From contig NZ_BCXA01000057.1 in the NCBI RefSeq assembly GCF_001894865.1, forward strand, positions 1-41,393: a DNA stretch of 41,393 nucleotides, given 5' to 3'. The notes under the pieces are model-generated. The model was not told the DNA's origin and did not search any database. It worked only from the letters and a program-made list of their open reading frames with translations. How positions within the stretch are numbered: the first letter of the stretch is position 1; each line of letters starts with the position of its first letter. This stretch comes from Rhodococcus maanshanensis NBRC 100610. Lineage in GTDB: Bacteria > Actinomycetota > Actinomycetes > Mycobacteriales > Mycobacteriaceae. Of this stretch, positions 27,975 to 35,292 are shown piece by piece. Position numbers and translations under genes: made by a program.

Positions 27975-29009
27975 ATGGGGAGTTGGCCAGAGGTGCTCGG
28001 TGCGCTCACGGACGGACGCGATCTCGATCCGGGGACCGCGGCATGGGCGATGGACGAGATCATGTCGGACAACGCCACCTCCGCCCAGATCGCGGCGTTC
28101 GGCATCGCACTGAAGATGAAGGGCCCGACCCCGTCCGAGGTGACCGGTATCGCCGACGCCATGCTCGCGCACGCGCGCACGATCGACGTCGACGGTGACG
28201 CGGTTGACGTCGTCGGCACCGGCGGTGACCGGCAGCAGACGGTCAACATCTCCACGATGGCCTCGGTGGTGGTGGCCGCCGCGGGCATCCGGGTGGTCAA
28301 GCACGGAAACCGGGCCGCGTCCTCGAAGAGCGGCGGCGCCGACGTGCTCGAGGCGCTGGGAGTGCGGATCAACCTGAGCCCGGACGCCGTCGCGCGGTGC
28401 GTGCGTGAGGTGGGGATCGGGTTCTGCTTCGCGCCGACCTTTCATCCCGCGTTCCGGTTCACCGCAGGCCCGCGCAAGGAGATCGGCATCCCGACGGTGT
28501 TCAACGTGCTCGGACCGCTGACCAACCCCGCGCGGCCGCGAGCCGGGCTGATCGGCTGTGCCTTCCAGGACCTGCAGCCCGTGGTGGCGGGGGTCCTGGC
28601 CCGCAGGGGCAGCAGTGCGCTGGTGGTGCGCGGCGACGACGGACTCGACGAGATCACCACCTCGACCACGAGCACCGCGTACGTGGTGTCCGGTGGACAG
28701 GTGCGCGAGGACAGCATCGACCCGACGGCGCTCGGGATCGAGCGGGTTCCGCTGTCGGCGCTGCGGGGCGGGGATGCCGAGGCGAACGCGGTGATCGCGC
28801 GGGCGGTGCTGGGAGGCGAGCGTGGCGCCGTGCACGACGCGGTGGTCCTGAACGCGGCAGGCGCCATCGCCGCTCACGGCGGTCTGTCGGGTGAACTGGA
28901 CAGCGACCTGCGCGCGGGCATCGAACGGGCCGTGCGCGCGATCGACAGTGGCGACGCGGCGGCGCTGCTCGACCGCTGGGTCGCGGTCTCCACCGAACTG
29001 GCGGACTGA
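27975..29009 (+). CDS. trpD: Anthranilate phosphoribosyltransferase
   Basis: 344 residues. It joins anthranilate to PRPP in tryptophan synthesis. The signatures are intact: [19 protein letters not shown] near residue 78 (the GTGGD diphosphate-binding loop), [22 protein letters not shown] near residue 108, and the Mg-binding [10 protein letters not shown] near residue 220. ATG 27975 follows AAGAGG with 8-nt spacing. Other trp genes are absent from the window, as in M. tuberculosis where trpD (Rv2192c) also lies beside ctaE. It is convergent with the AsnC-domain gene across a hairpin. Confidence 0.96.
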   Translation: MGSWPEVLGALTDGRDLDPGTAAWAMDEIMSDNATSAQIAAFGIALKMKGPTPSEVTGIADAMLAHARTIDVDGDAVDVVGTGGDRQQTVNISTMASVVVAAAGIRVVKHGNRAASSKSGGADVLEALGVRINLSPDAVARCVREVGIGFCFAPTFHPAFRFTAGPRKEIGIPTVFNVLGPLTNPARPRAGLIGCAFQDLQPVVAGVLARRGSSALVVRGDDGLDEITTSTTSTAYVVSGGQVREDSIDPTALGIERVPLSALRGGDAEANAVIARAVLGGERGAVHDAVVLNAAGAIAAHGGLSGELDSDLRAGIERAVRAIDSGDAAALLDRWVAVSTELAD

Positions 29010-29021
29010 CGCCCGCCCGGT

Positions 29022-29061
29022 GCGGGAACCGCCGTCGGCCGAAGCCGAACGGCGGGCCCGC
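29022..29061. terminator. Hairpin between trpD and the AsnC-domain gene
   Basis: GCGGG-CCGCCGT-CGGC paired with GCCG-ACGGCGG-CCCGC with small bulges and the loop CGAA, between convergent stops. The imperfections make it weaker evidence than the other terminators. Confidence 0.55.
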
Positions 29062-29067
29062 GCCGAA

Positions 29068-29343
29068 TCACTCGCCGATGGAGAAGGCTGCCTCGACGTC
29101 GGCGCTGGCGTAGGAGCGGAAGGCGATGTGGGTCGTTGTCTGCACGACGCCGTCCACCTTGTTGATCGCGCCGGTGACCACCTCGGCGATCTGGGCATGG
29201 TCTCGGACCTTCACGATGGCGATCAGGTCGACGTCGCCCGCGCACGAATAGACCTCGGACACCCCGGGGATGTCGGCCACCGCCTGCGCGGTCTCCGGGA
29301 TCCGGTGCGCTTCGGCGTGAATGAGGACGATGGCGTTGATCAT
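29068..29343 (-). CDS. Stand-alone AsnC/Lrp ligand-binding (RAM) domain protein
   Basis: 91 residues consisting only of the Lrp/AsnC C-terminal alpha-beta sandwich: AIVLIHAEAHRIPETAQAVADIPGVSEVYSCAGDVDLIAIVKV carries the ferredoxin-like pattern, and there is no helix-turn-helix. Proteins of this type bind amino acids and oligomerise, and may modulate full-length Lrp proteins or enzymes; no DNA binding is expected alone. ATG 29343 follows AAGGAG with 5-nt spacing. A 17-bp inverted repeat lies 25 nt upstream of the start. It is convergent with trpD; a link to tryptophan or other amino acid sensing is speculative. Confidence 0.88.
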   Translation of the reverse strand: MINAIVLIHAEAHRIPETAQAVADIPGVSEVYSCAGDVDLIAIVKVRDHAQIAEVVTGAINKVDGVVQTTTHIAFRSYASADVEAAFSIGE

Positions 29344-29367
29344 CTCGCTCCTTGGCTGCGGTGGCGT

Positions 29368-29411
29368 CCTATCTATAGGGAGGGCCGCGTGGGTCCCTCC
29401 CTATAGATGGG
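29368..29411. repeat. AT-containing 17-bp inverted repeat upstream of the AsnC-domain gene
   Basis: Arms 29368-29384 and 29395-29411 (core ATCTATAGGGAGGG, one G-T pair) around a 10-nt spacer, in the 97 nt between the exonuclease gene's stop and the AsnC-domain gene's start. It may be a terminator for the former or an operator for the latter: there is no U-tract, and the TATAGAT within each arm could act as a -10 element. Confidence 0.7.
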
Positions 29412-29440
29412 CGTCCGACTCTGTTCTTTCCCCTGTCACC

Positions 29441-31153
29441 CTAGGCGGTGCCCGCTGCTGCCGCGGCGCCCCGCGCCACGGCGCACCATTGCAGCCAGCC
29501 GCCACCGCCGAGGGCGGGTTCGGCGTAGCCGTGGCTCGCGCGCACGATCCGGACCCCTGGCGTCTCGAGCCAGCCGGCGATGAGCCCGGCCTCGCCCGCC
29601 GTGGCGCCCCGCATCGGTGACGGCTCCTCTATGACGGTCTCGGCCGACAGGGTCAGCGCCTCGACGACCGGCATCGGCGGCACGCCGCGCTCCGCGACCC
29701 CGGCGGAGGCGAGCCTGCCTGCCCGGATCACCGCCAGCTCCCATCCGCCGGAAGGGGACGGGCGCGCGGCGACGAGCTCGTCGACGGCGGCCAGGCTCGC
29801 GAGGCGCTGGGCTCGCCGGAGCGCGAGCGCCAGCGCCGTGGTGCGGTCACGAAGCCGCGCCGCGCTCTCGAACAGTTCGGCCGCCGCGAGTTCCTCGATC
29901 CGGGTCCGTAGCCGGTGCAGCGGCGCGTCGTCGGTTCCCCGGATGAGCGCGTGCACGGAGTCCGGCGCGTGGCGGTACTCGGCCGCGCTCTGTGGCGTGC
30001 CCCCGGCGGGACAACCGCCGACCGCGCTGTCCGGACAGTCGGGGCCATGCGGCTGGTCGTCGCGAATTCTCTTGGTGCACGTCCTGATTCGGCAGATGTC
30101 GGCGATCGTGGCGGCAACCTCCGCCGCGTCCGTTCGCGAACCGAACGGGCCGAGGGCGTCGTAGGTCGCTCTGCGGGAGATCGCGAGCCGGGGGAACGGC
30201 TCGGCAGTGGGGGTGATCCACCACGCCCGGCGGGGGAACTTCGAGCGCCGGTTGTACGGAGGGGCGTGCGCGCCGAGCAGTCGGAGTTCGCGCACCGACG
30301 CCTCGAGTGCGTGCGCGCACTCGACGTGGTCGACCCTGGTGGCCATTGCCACCATCTCCTTCATCCGTGCGCGCGTCTCGGATCCCGTGAAGTAGCCACG
30401 CACCCGGCGCTGCAGATTGACCGCGGTGCCGACGTAGAGCACCTCGTCGGACGGGCCGCGGAACAGATAGACGCCTGGGGTGCGGGGGAGGTGCGCGGCG
30501 AGCCCGCGCTTGCCGCGCTGCGCCGCGGAGACGTTGGGGAGATAGTCGACCAGCTCCGCATAACTGTGCACGCCCAGGTTGCCGACCCGTTCGATGAGCC
30601 CGTGCAGCACGTCCACAGTCGCCCTGGCGTCGTCGAGGGCCCGGTGGGTCGGCTTGGTGCTGACGTCGAAGAGGGCGGCGAGGGCCGAGAGCTTGACGGA
30701 GGGCGCCTCGTCCCTACCGAGCACCCGGCGGGCCAGCTTGACGGTGCACAACACCTGGAACGGCGGCCAGGGCAGTTCGCAGCGGGCCGTGGCGGCCTTG
30801 AGGAAGCCGATGTCGAAGGGCGCGTTGTGGGCGACGAGGACGGCGCCCCGCGCGAACTCCAGAAAACTCGGGAGCACCCGCTCGATTCGCGGTGCCCCGA
30901 TCAGCATGGCGGTGGTGATCCCGGTCAGTTCGACGATGTACGGGGGCATCGACCGGCCGGGATCGACGAGGGTGGACAGCTCGCCGATGACCTCGCCGCC
31001 ACGGATCTTGACCGCGCCGATCTCGGTGATCGCGTCCTCGCCCGGCGCGCTGCCGGTGGTCTCGAGGTCCACGACGACGAAGGTGGTGTCTCGCAGTGGG
31101 GTGTCGAGCTCGTCGAAGCTCAGCTGGACGTTCGGCGGACTCTGCGGGCTCAC
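29441..31153 (-). CDS. DEDDh exonuclease fused to GIY-YIG nuclease domain (DnaQ/UvrC-like)
   Basis: 570 residues. Residues about 24-190 are a DnaQ-type 3'-5' exonuclease with Asp29/Glu31 in [19 protein letters not shown], and [14 protein letters not shown] (DEDDh type). Residues about 225-310 are a GIY-YIG nuclease ([19 protein letters not shown]...), related to the N-terminal half of UvrC and to Cho. A UVR-like helical stretch [18 protein letters not shown] is near residue 435. A DNA-repair role is likely. I chose GTG 31153 because TAGCCT lies 7 nt upstream; GTG 31177 would add eight residues. Counterpart Rv2191. The same fusion is widespread in actinobacteria. Confidence 0.9.
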   Translation of the reverse strand: MSPQSPPNVQLSFDELDTPLRDTTFVVVDLETTGSAPGEDAITEIGAVKIRGGEVIGELSTLVDPGRSMPPYIVELTGITTAMLIGAPRIERVLPSFLEFARGAVLVAHNAPFDIGFLKAATARCELPWPPFQVLCTVKLARRVLGRDEAPSVKLSALAALFDVSTKPTHRALDDARATVDVLHGLIERVGNLGVHSYAELVDYLPNVSAAQRGKRGLAAHLPRTPGVYLFRGPSDEVLYVGTAVNLQRRVRGYFTGSETRARMKEMVAMATRVDHVECAHALEASVRELRLLGAHAPPYNRRSKFPRRAWWITPTAEPFPRLAISRRATYDALGPFGSRTDAAEVAATIADICRIRTCTKRIRDDQPHGPDCPDSAVGGCPAGGTPQSAAEYRHAPDSVHALIRGTDDAPLHRLRTRIEELAAAELFESAARLRDRTTALALALRRAQRLASLAAVDELVAARPSPSGGWELAVIRAGRLASAGVAERGVPPMPVVEALTLSAETVIEEPSPMRGATAGEAGLIAGWLETPGVRIVRASHGYAEPALGGGGWLQWCAVARGAAAAAGTA

Positions 31154-31160
31154 CCGGCTG

Positions 31161-31166
31161 AGGCTA
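31161..31166 (-). promoter_or_regulatory. Candidate -10 box for leaderless exonuclease/GIY-YIG mRNA
   Basis: On the minus strand TAGCCT is 7 nt before GTG 31153; no ribosome binding site lies between. It is what decides the start over GTG 31177. Confidence 0.45.
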
Positions 31167-31291
31167 GGGGTGGCCACCGACAGCGCCGGCCGGCCGCGGT
31201 CGTCGCCTCGTCGGTGTCGGACCTGGCCGCTAGTTTCCGTCGCAGAGGTCTCCGAAACGCCGCGAGGCCACCGGCAGAGACGAGGATCACA

Positions 31292-31561
31292 GTGATTGTC
31301 GATTGCAACGACTGCGAGGTTCGCAATACCGCGTGCGGCGACTGTGTGGTGACGGTGCTGCTCGGGCCGCCCGGTGTCCGGCCGGGGATGCGGGCGGTGG
31401 ACTCCGCCGGGTCGGCCCGGATCAGTATTGAGCAGGACGAACGGGTTGCTCTGGACGTGCTCGCCGATGTCGGGCTGGTGCCGAGGCTTCGGTTGGTGCG
31501 GGCCGTGGATGCCACGCAGACCGCTCGGTCGTTATCTGTCCGTGACCCAGGAGTGGCATAG
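31292..31561 (+). CDS. Small cysteine-motif protein (CxxC-x6-CxxC)
   Basis: 89 residues. The N terminus is [20 protein letters not shown], with Cys5/Cys8 and Cys15/Cys18 arranged as a compact zinc- or cluster-binding knuckle. The rest ([21 protein letters not shown]...) is soluble and ends with an alpha-helical stretch rich in Leu/Val/Arg. Proteins with this opening are familiar to me from actinobacteria as uncharacterised. The start GTG 31292 follows GAGG at about 7 nt. It lies between the divergent exonuclease gene and the c-di-AMP riboswitch/nlpC unit. Function unknown. Confidence 0.75.
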   Translation: MIVDCNDCEVRNTACGDCVVTVLLGPPGVRPGMRAVDSAGSARISIEQDERVALDVLADVGLVPRLRLVRAVDATQTARSLSVRDPGVA

Positions 31562-31632
31562 CGCGTATTTCTGGGCGATATGTCCGAATCGGCCCACTGG
31601 TCGGGCGTGTTGGGTCGACAGGGGCTGGACGC

Positions 31633-31692
31633 TTTCGTAATCTTCCTGAGACCTAGCGGAGTCTTGCCACACCATCCGGTGCGGCATCGCCA
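31633..31692 (+). promoter_or_regulatory. Conserved upstream block A of the first NlpC/P60 gene
   Basis: TTTCGTAATCTTCCTGAGAC... through GGTGCGGCATCG. It aligns without gaps to 32584-32640 with about three quarters identity, including shared CTGAGACCT, TCTTGCC and GGCATCG. It directly precedes the riboswitch, so it probably holds the promoter and perhaps a regulator site. I cannot name the regulator; MtrA is a reasonable candidate since it controls cell-wall hydrolases in actinobacteria. Confidence 0.55.
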
Positions 31693-31694
31693 GG

Positions 31695-31840
31695 TACCGC
31701 CTAATCGATCACTCGCGAGAGCGATCGTGCCGGGAACCCAAGTTTCTCTGGGGTGAATCCCGTCGGAGCGCGATATGCGTGCCGCCGGGTAGGGCTGATC
31801 TTCCCAGCCCGAACCCGTCAGCTAACTCGGTCGGCGGATG
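31695..31840 (+). promoter_or_regulatory. ydaO/yuaA (cyclic di-AMP) riboswitch upstream of the first NlpC/P60 gene
   Basis: Shows the conserved ydaO blocks in order: CCGGGAACCCAAG (about 31730), GGGGTGAATCC (about 31751), GGGTAGGGCTGATCTTCCC (about 31787) and AGCCCGAACCCGTCAGCTAA (about 31806). P1 can form from CCGCC (31697-31701) and GGCGG (31833-31837). In actinobacteria this class binds c-di-AMP and turns off cell-wall hydrolase and rpf genes when the ligand is abundant. The coding region starts 28 nt beyond it. Confidence 0.92.
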
Positions 31841-31867
31841 AACGGAAGAAACGGAGTAACCCTTCTC

Positions 31868-32434
31868 GTGGCTTCATCCACTACCCAGCGTTCCGTGCGC
31901 CGCATCGCCGTCGCCAGCGCGCTGACCTTCGGTGCCATCGCAGTCTCTGCCGGTCCGGCGCTTGCCGAGCCCGTCACCATCTCTGGCATCGGAACCTTCG
32001 ACATCCCGGGTGTGCCTGCCCAGACCATCCAGGTCCCCGGCCTCCCCGCGCTGCCCGGTGCCCCTGGCGCTCCTGCCCCCGCGCCCCTGGTCTCCGCAGG
32101 TGACAAGGCCGTTCAGGCCGCCGCGAGCAAGATCGGTTCGCCCTACGTGTACGGCGCCTCCGGCCCGGATGCCTTCGACTGCTCGGGTCTTGTGCAGTGG
32201 GCGTTCAAGCAGGCCGGCATCAACCTGCCGCGCACCAGCTACGACCAGGCCTCGGCGGGCACGCCGGTCTCCACCTCCGCCCTCAAGCCGGGCGACGTGG
32301 TCTCCTTCTACGGTGGCTCGCACTCGGGCATCTACGCGGGCAACGGCGAGGTCATCCACGCCGCGACCTCCGGTACCCCGGTCAAGCGCGCGCCCCTCTC
32401 GTCCATGCCGATGGACGGCGCCCGCCGCTACTGA
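31868..32434 (+). CDS. Secreted NlpC/P60 peptidoglycan endopeptidase (short)
   Basis: 188 residues. A signal peptide (1-33, ending PALA) is followed by a Pro/Ala/Gly-rich linker (about 45-75) and a C-terminal NlpC/P60 domain with Cys105 in DAFDCSGLVQWAF, His152 in GSHSGIYAG, and His164 in EVIHAATSG. The family cuts D-Glu/meso-DAP bonds in peptidoglycan stems; the protein should act in the cell wall. GTG 31868 is chosen over ATG 31838 because the latter would place charged residues before the signal and overlap the riboswitch; the paralogue ripC starts in the same context (TCGTGGC). It is preceded by a c-di-AMP riboswitch and followed by a strong terminator. Confidence 0.92.
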   Translation: MASSTTQRSVRRIAVASALTFGAIAVSAGPALAEPVTISGIGTFDIPGVPAQTIQVPGLPALPGAPGAPAPAPLVSAGDKAVQAAASKIGSPYVYGASGPDAFDCSGLVQWAFKQAGINLPRTSYDQASAGTPVSTSALKPGDVVSFYGGSHSGIYAGNGEVIHAATSGTPVKRAPLSSMPMDGARRY

Positions 32435-32453
32435 GCGTCGCGCACGAACCCCC

Positions 32454-32499
32454 GTGGTGGGTCCGAACCGTCTGTGACGGTTCGGGCCCACCACGTTTT
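32454..32499 (+). terminator. Rho-independent terminator after the first NlpC/P60 gene
   Basis: A 19-bp stem (32454-32472 and 32476-32494, one mismatch/wobble, arm GTGGTGGGTCCGAACCGTC) with a 3-nt loop, followed by GTTTTTG. It is the most classical terminator in the window and separates the two riboswitch units. Confidence 0.9.
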
Positions 32500-32583
32500 T
32501 GTCGGTGGTCCCGTGCCCGTCGCGCGGTGCTCGGCGTGAGCGGAAATTGCCCCCGCAGTTCGGGTGGACATCGCCGTATGCCA

Positions 32584-32640
32584 TTCCGTAACCTGTCTGA
32601 GACCTTCCGAAATCTTGCCGCGTCACCCGGCGTGGCATCG
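32584..32640 (+). promoter_or_regulatory. Conserved upstream block B (ripC), paralogous to 31633-31692
   Basis: TTCCGTAACCTGTCTGAGAC... through GGCGTGGCATCG, aligning without gaps to block A. It lies just ahead of the second riboswitch. The retained similarity of non-coding DNA at both loci argues for a shared transcription signal. Confidence 0.55.
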
Positions 32641-32661
32641 GTGGTCACCACCACGCGGGAT

Positions 32662-32792
32662 CGGGCGCCGTAGGCGCCGGTCCGGTACCGGGGACGCAGT
32701 TCGCCGGGGTGCATCTCCCGCTCGGACCTCGGTTCGTTGGGCAGGGCTGATCTTCCCAGCCCGACCCGTCAGCCAATCCGGTCGACGGGCAG
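32662..32792 (+). promoter_or_regulatory. ydaO/yuaA (cyclic di-AMP) riboswitch upstream of ripC
   Basis: Carries GGGGACGCAG (about 32690), GGGGTGCATC (about 32705), GGGCAGGGCTGATCTTCCC (about 32739) and AGCCCGACCCGTCAGCCAA (about 32758), with P1 possible between CCGT (32668-32671) and ACGG (32785-32788). Relative to the first copy it is diverged in the peripheral stems and lacks one A in GAACCCGTCAG, but keeps the ligand-site blocks. ripC starts 25 nt downstream. Confidence 0.87.
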
Positions 32793-32816
32793 TGGAAGAA
32801 CGGAGTACCAGCTTTC

Positions 32817-33869
32817 GTGGCGTCACAGAGACTGAAGCGATCCACCAGCGCAGTGCTGGCAACGGGCCTGCTGTCCCTCGCGGCTGTGGCGGTCCCCGCG
32901 GGCACCGCCACCGCGGATCCCGCGCTGGAGAATCCGACAGCCGCGCTCGAGAAGCTCTCCGAACTCTCTCGCACGTCCGAGCAGACCAACGAGGCGTTGC
33001 ACAACGCCCAGATCGACCTCGAATCCAAGACCGCCGTCCAGCGCGATGCCGAGGCCAGGCACGCCGCCGACGAGCACCTGTTGACCGAGGCGAAGGCCAG
33101 GATCGCCCAGTTCCAGCCCGCGGTCGACAAGCTGACGACGGCCAGCTACCAGGGCGCCCGCGTCAATCGACTGTTCGCGGTGATGATCTCCGATTCCCCG
33201 CAGCAACTCCTCGACCAGATGTCCACACTCAGCGTGCTCTCCGCGGACACCGCGGCCCAGGTTGGTCACTTCAAGCAGGCCACCGACGAGGCCGCGACCG
33301 CGGCCGAGGCCTCGCGTCAGTCAGCCGATGCCGCGCGCACCGCCACCGAGCAGGCCAGGTCGATCAGCGACGACCTGCAGAACAAGCAGAGCGACCTGCA
33401 GGCGCAGATCGCCCAGGTCACCCAGGCATTCGGCGCGCTGAGCAGTTCGGAGAAGTCCGCGCTCGCGGGCACCCCCTTCCCCCCGGGATTCGATCCGCAG
33501 ACCATCCTCAAGGGGCTCACTCCCGGGTCGAACTCCGGCGCGCTGCAGGCAGGCATGACCCAGGTCGGTAAGCCGTACGTCTGGGGTGCCACCGGCCCGG
33601 ACGGGTACGACTGCTCCGGACTGATGGTGTGGGCGTACAAGCAGATCGGCAAGACCCTGCCCCGCTCGAGCCAGGCTCAGGCCGCAGGCGGCGTGCCGGT
33701 CTCGCGCTCGGAACTGCAGCCGGGCGACCTGGTGCTGTTCTACCCCGACATCTCGCACGTCGGCATGTACGCGGGCAACGGCAACATCCTGCACGCGTCC
33801 ACCTTCGGTGTTCCGGTCAAGGTCGCGCCGATGGACGCGTACCCGTTCTACGGCGCCAGACGGTACTGA
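32817..33869 (+). CDS. ripC: RipC-type secreted NlpC/P60 peptidoglycan hydrolase with coiled coil
   Basis: 350 residues. The signal peptide ends after Ala33 (ATA/DP). Residues about 40-125 and 150-210 are predicted coiled coils rich in Ala/Glu/Gln, as in hydrolases that are activated by FtsEX. A short linker with PFPPGFDPQTILKGL leads to the NlpC/P60 domain (about 235-350) with Cys266 in YDCSGLMVWAYK, His314 in SHVGMYAG, and His326. It corresponds to Rv2190c (RipC), which is controlled by FtsX in mycobacteria. GTG 32817 is the start; GGAG lies about 11 nt upstream. It is controlled by a c-di-AMP riboswitch and overlaps the next gene. Confidence 0.93.
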   Translation: MASQRLKRSTSAVLATGLLSLAAVAVPAGTATADPALENPTAALEKLSELSRTSEQTNEALHNAQIDLESKTAVQRDAEARHAADEHLLTEAKARIAQFQPAVDKLTTASYQGARVNRLFAVMISDSPQQLLDQMSTLSVLSADTAAQVGHFKQATDEAATAAEASRQSADAARTATEQARSISDDLQNKQSDLQAQIAQVTQAFGALSSSEKSALAGTPFPPGFDPQTILKGLTPGSNSGALQAGMTQVGKPYVWGATGPDGYDCSGLMVWAYKQIGKTLPRSSQAQAAGGVPVSRSELQPGDLVLFYPDISHVGMYAGNGNILHASTFGVPVKVAPMDAYPFYGARRY

Positions 33870-35233
33870 ACGCCGTACCGGACGTCCCGCCGCGGCAGCC
33901 ACGGCGTCGGATCCGGAAATGGGAGGCGGCTGCGCTCGGGGGGTTGCTGCTCGCCGTCGTCGCGGTCGGCGTGTTGACGGCCCGGTCGCAGCCGGCGGAA
34001 CCGGAGCCGCGTGGCTCCGGCGGCGCCGCCAGCGTCAACCCGTACGAACAGGCGCGCCGCGCGGGCGTCCAGGACCTCCTGAACCGCTGGGCGGCCGCGG
34101 TCAGGGAGGGTGACACCGCCGCACTGGCCTCGTTGTTCGATCGCGCCGCCCCGCCGGAGTTCCTCGCCTCGGAGATCCGCCGCAGTGAGCATCTCGCCGA
34201 CGTGCCGTTGGCGGACTGGGGCTACGAGATCGGATCCGACCCCGAGACCCCGGTCCCGACGGACCTGGCCGAGCAGCTCGACGCCACCGACGTGTGGGCG
34301 GTGCCTGCGTACCTGCGCTACGCCATCGAGGGCGCGGACACCGGTTCCACGCGCAAGCCCGTCGCGCTGATCGTGGCCAGGCGAGGGGAGAGCTGGACCC
34401 TGGTGTCCGACCGGTCGCTGCCCGAGTACGGGCGCCACACCTGGCGAGGCCCTTGGGATTTCGGTCCGGTGGTGGTGCGCGAGGTGGACACCGGCTCACA
34501 TTCGTCGGTGGTGCTCGGTCACTCCGATCAGGAGGAACTGATCGACGCGATCGCGGCGGATCTCGCGGACGCGGTGTCCTCGGTGACCGAGCTGTGGGGC
34601 CAGGACTGGTCGCAGCGGGCCCTCGTGGTGGTCAGCTCCTCCCAGGACGAGTTCATGGAACAGGTCGGAGCAGACCACAGCGGGTCCGATATCGCCGCGG
34701 TCGCGGTCTCGGACGTCGTCGAACCAGGGGCCGACTCCGCGACGGGCCAGCGCGTCGTGTTCAGCCCGGCCGCGTCGGAGCGGCTCAACGATGAGACCCG
34801 GCACTCGGTGCTGCGACACGAGCTCACCCACGTGGCCGCCCGCGTCGCGACCACCGACGGATCGCCGATGTGGATGCTGGAGGGCTTCGCCGACTACGCC
34901 GGTCACCGTGACGCCGATGTCCCCGTCGGTCGGGCCGCGCCGATTCTGGCGGCGGCGGTCGTCGCGCACGGGCCACCGACGCGGCTTCCCGTCGACGCGG
35001 ACTTCATGGCGGGCGGGGAGCGCGCCCAGGCCGCGTACGAGCTGGCCTGGTCCGTATCGGCCTATGTCGCAGACCGATTCGACGAGCGGGCGCTGCGCGA
35101 GCTGTACGTGGACCTGGCGACGGGACCCGTCGACAGCCACGAGCTCGACGAGAAGCTGCACGAGGCCGTCGGGCTGTCCGCGTCCGAGTTCGTGACAGAC
35201 TGGGGCCGCTGGGTTGCGGAGGGCCTCGACTGA
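33866..35233 (+). CDS. Membrane-anchored HExxH metallopeptidase (peptidase MA-like, gluzincin)
   Basis: 455 residues if CTG 33866 is the start. A basic N terminus and one membrane helix (about 27-45, AALGGLLLAVVAVGVLTA) anchor a large outside domain. The zinc site is HELTH (318-322) with a downstream Glu339 in MWMLEGFADYAG, the HExxH-x16-E spacing and W-x-x-EG-x-A-x-Y signature of peptidase MA-type gluzincins. No ATG, GTG or TTG occurs in frame before the membrane helix; CTG 33866 overlaps the ripC stop (CTGA). It probably sits in the position of Rv2189c. Its substrate is unknown; tight coupling to ripC suggests a cell-envelope role, perhaps processing envelope proteins. Confidence 0.8.
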   Translation: MNAVPDVPPRQPRRRIRKWEAAALGGLLLAVVAVGVLTARSQPAEPEPRGSGGAASVNPYEQARRAGVQDLLNRWAAAVREGDTAALASLFDRAAPPEFLASEIRRSEHLADVPLADWGYEIGSDPETPVPTDLAEQLDATDVWAVPAYLRYAIEGADTGSTRKPVALIVARRGESWTLVSDRSLPEYGRHTWRGPWDFGPVVVREVDTGSHSSVVLGHSDQEELIDAIAADLADAVSSVTELWGQDWSQRALVVVSSSQDEFMEQVGADHSGSDIAAVAVSDVVEPGADSATGQRVVFSPAASERLNDETRHSVLRHELTHVAARVATTDGSPMWMLEGFADYAGHRDADVPVGRAAPILAAAVVAHGPPTRLPVDADFMAGGERAQAAYELAWSVSAYVADRFDERALRELYVDLATGPVDSHELDEKLHEAVGLSASEFVTDWGRWVAEGLD

Positions 35234-35280
35234 GGGCCTGCCGACTCGACCCTGCGCAGCGGCCGCCCGCGTCCGGCAAT

Positions 35281-35286
35281 TACGGT
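35281..35286 (+). promoter_or_regulatory. Candidate -10 box for leaderless pimB mRNA
   Basis: TACGGT lies 6 nt before the ATG at 35293 and no ribosome binding site is present. Confidence 0.5.
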
Positions 35287-35292
35287 GGACCT

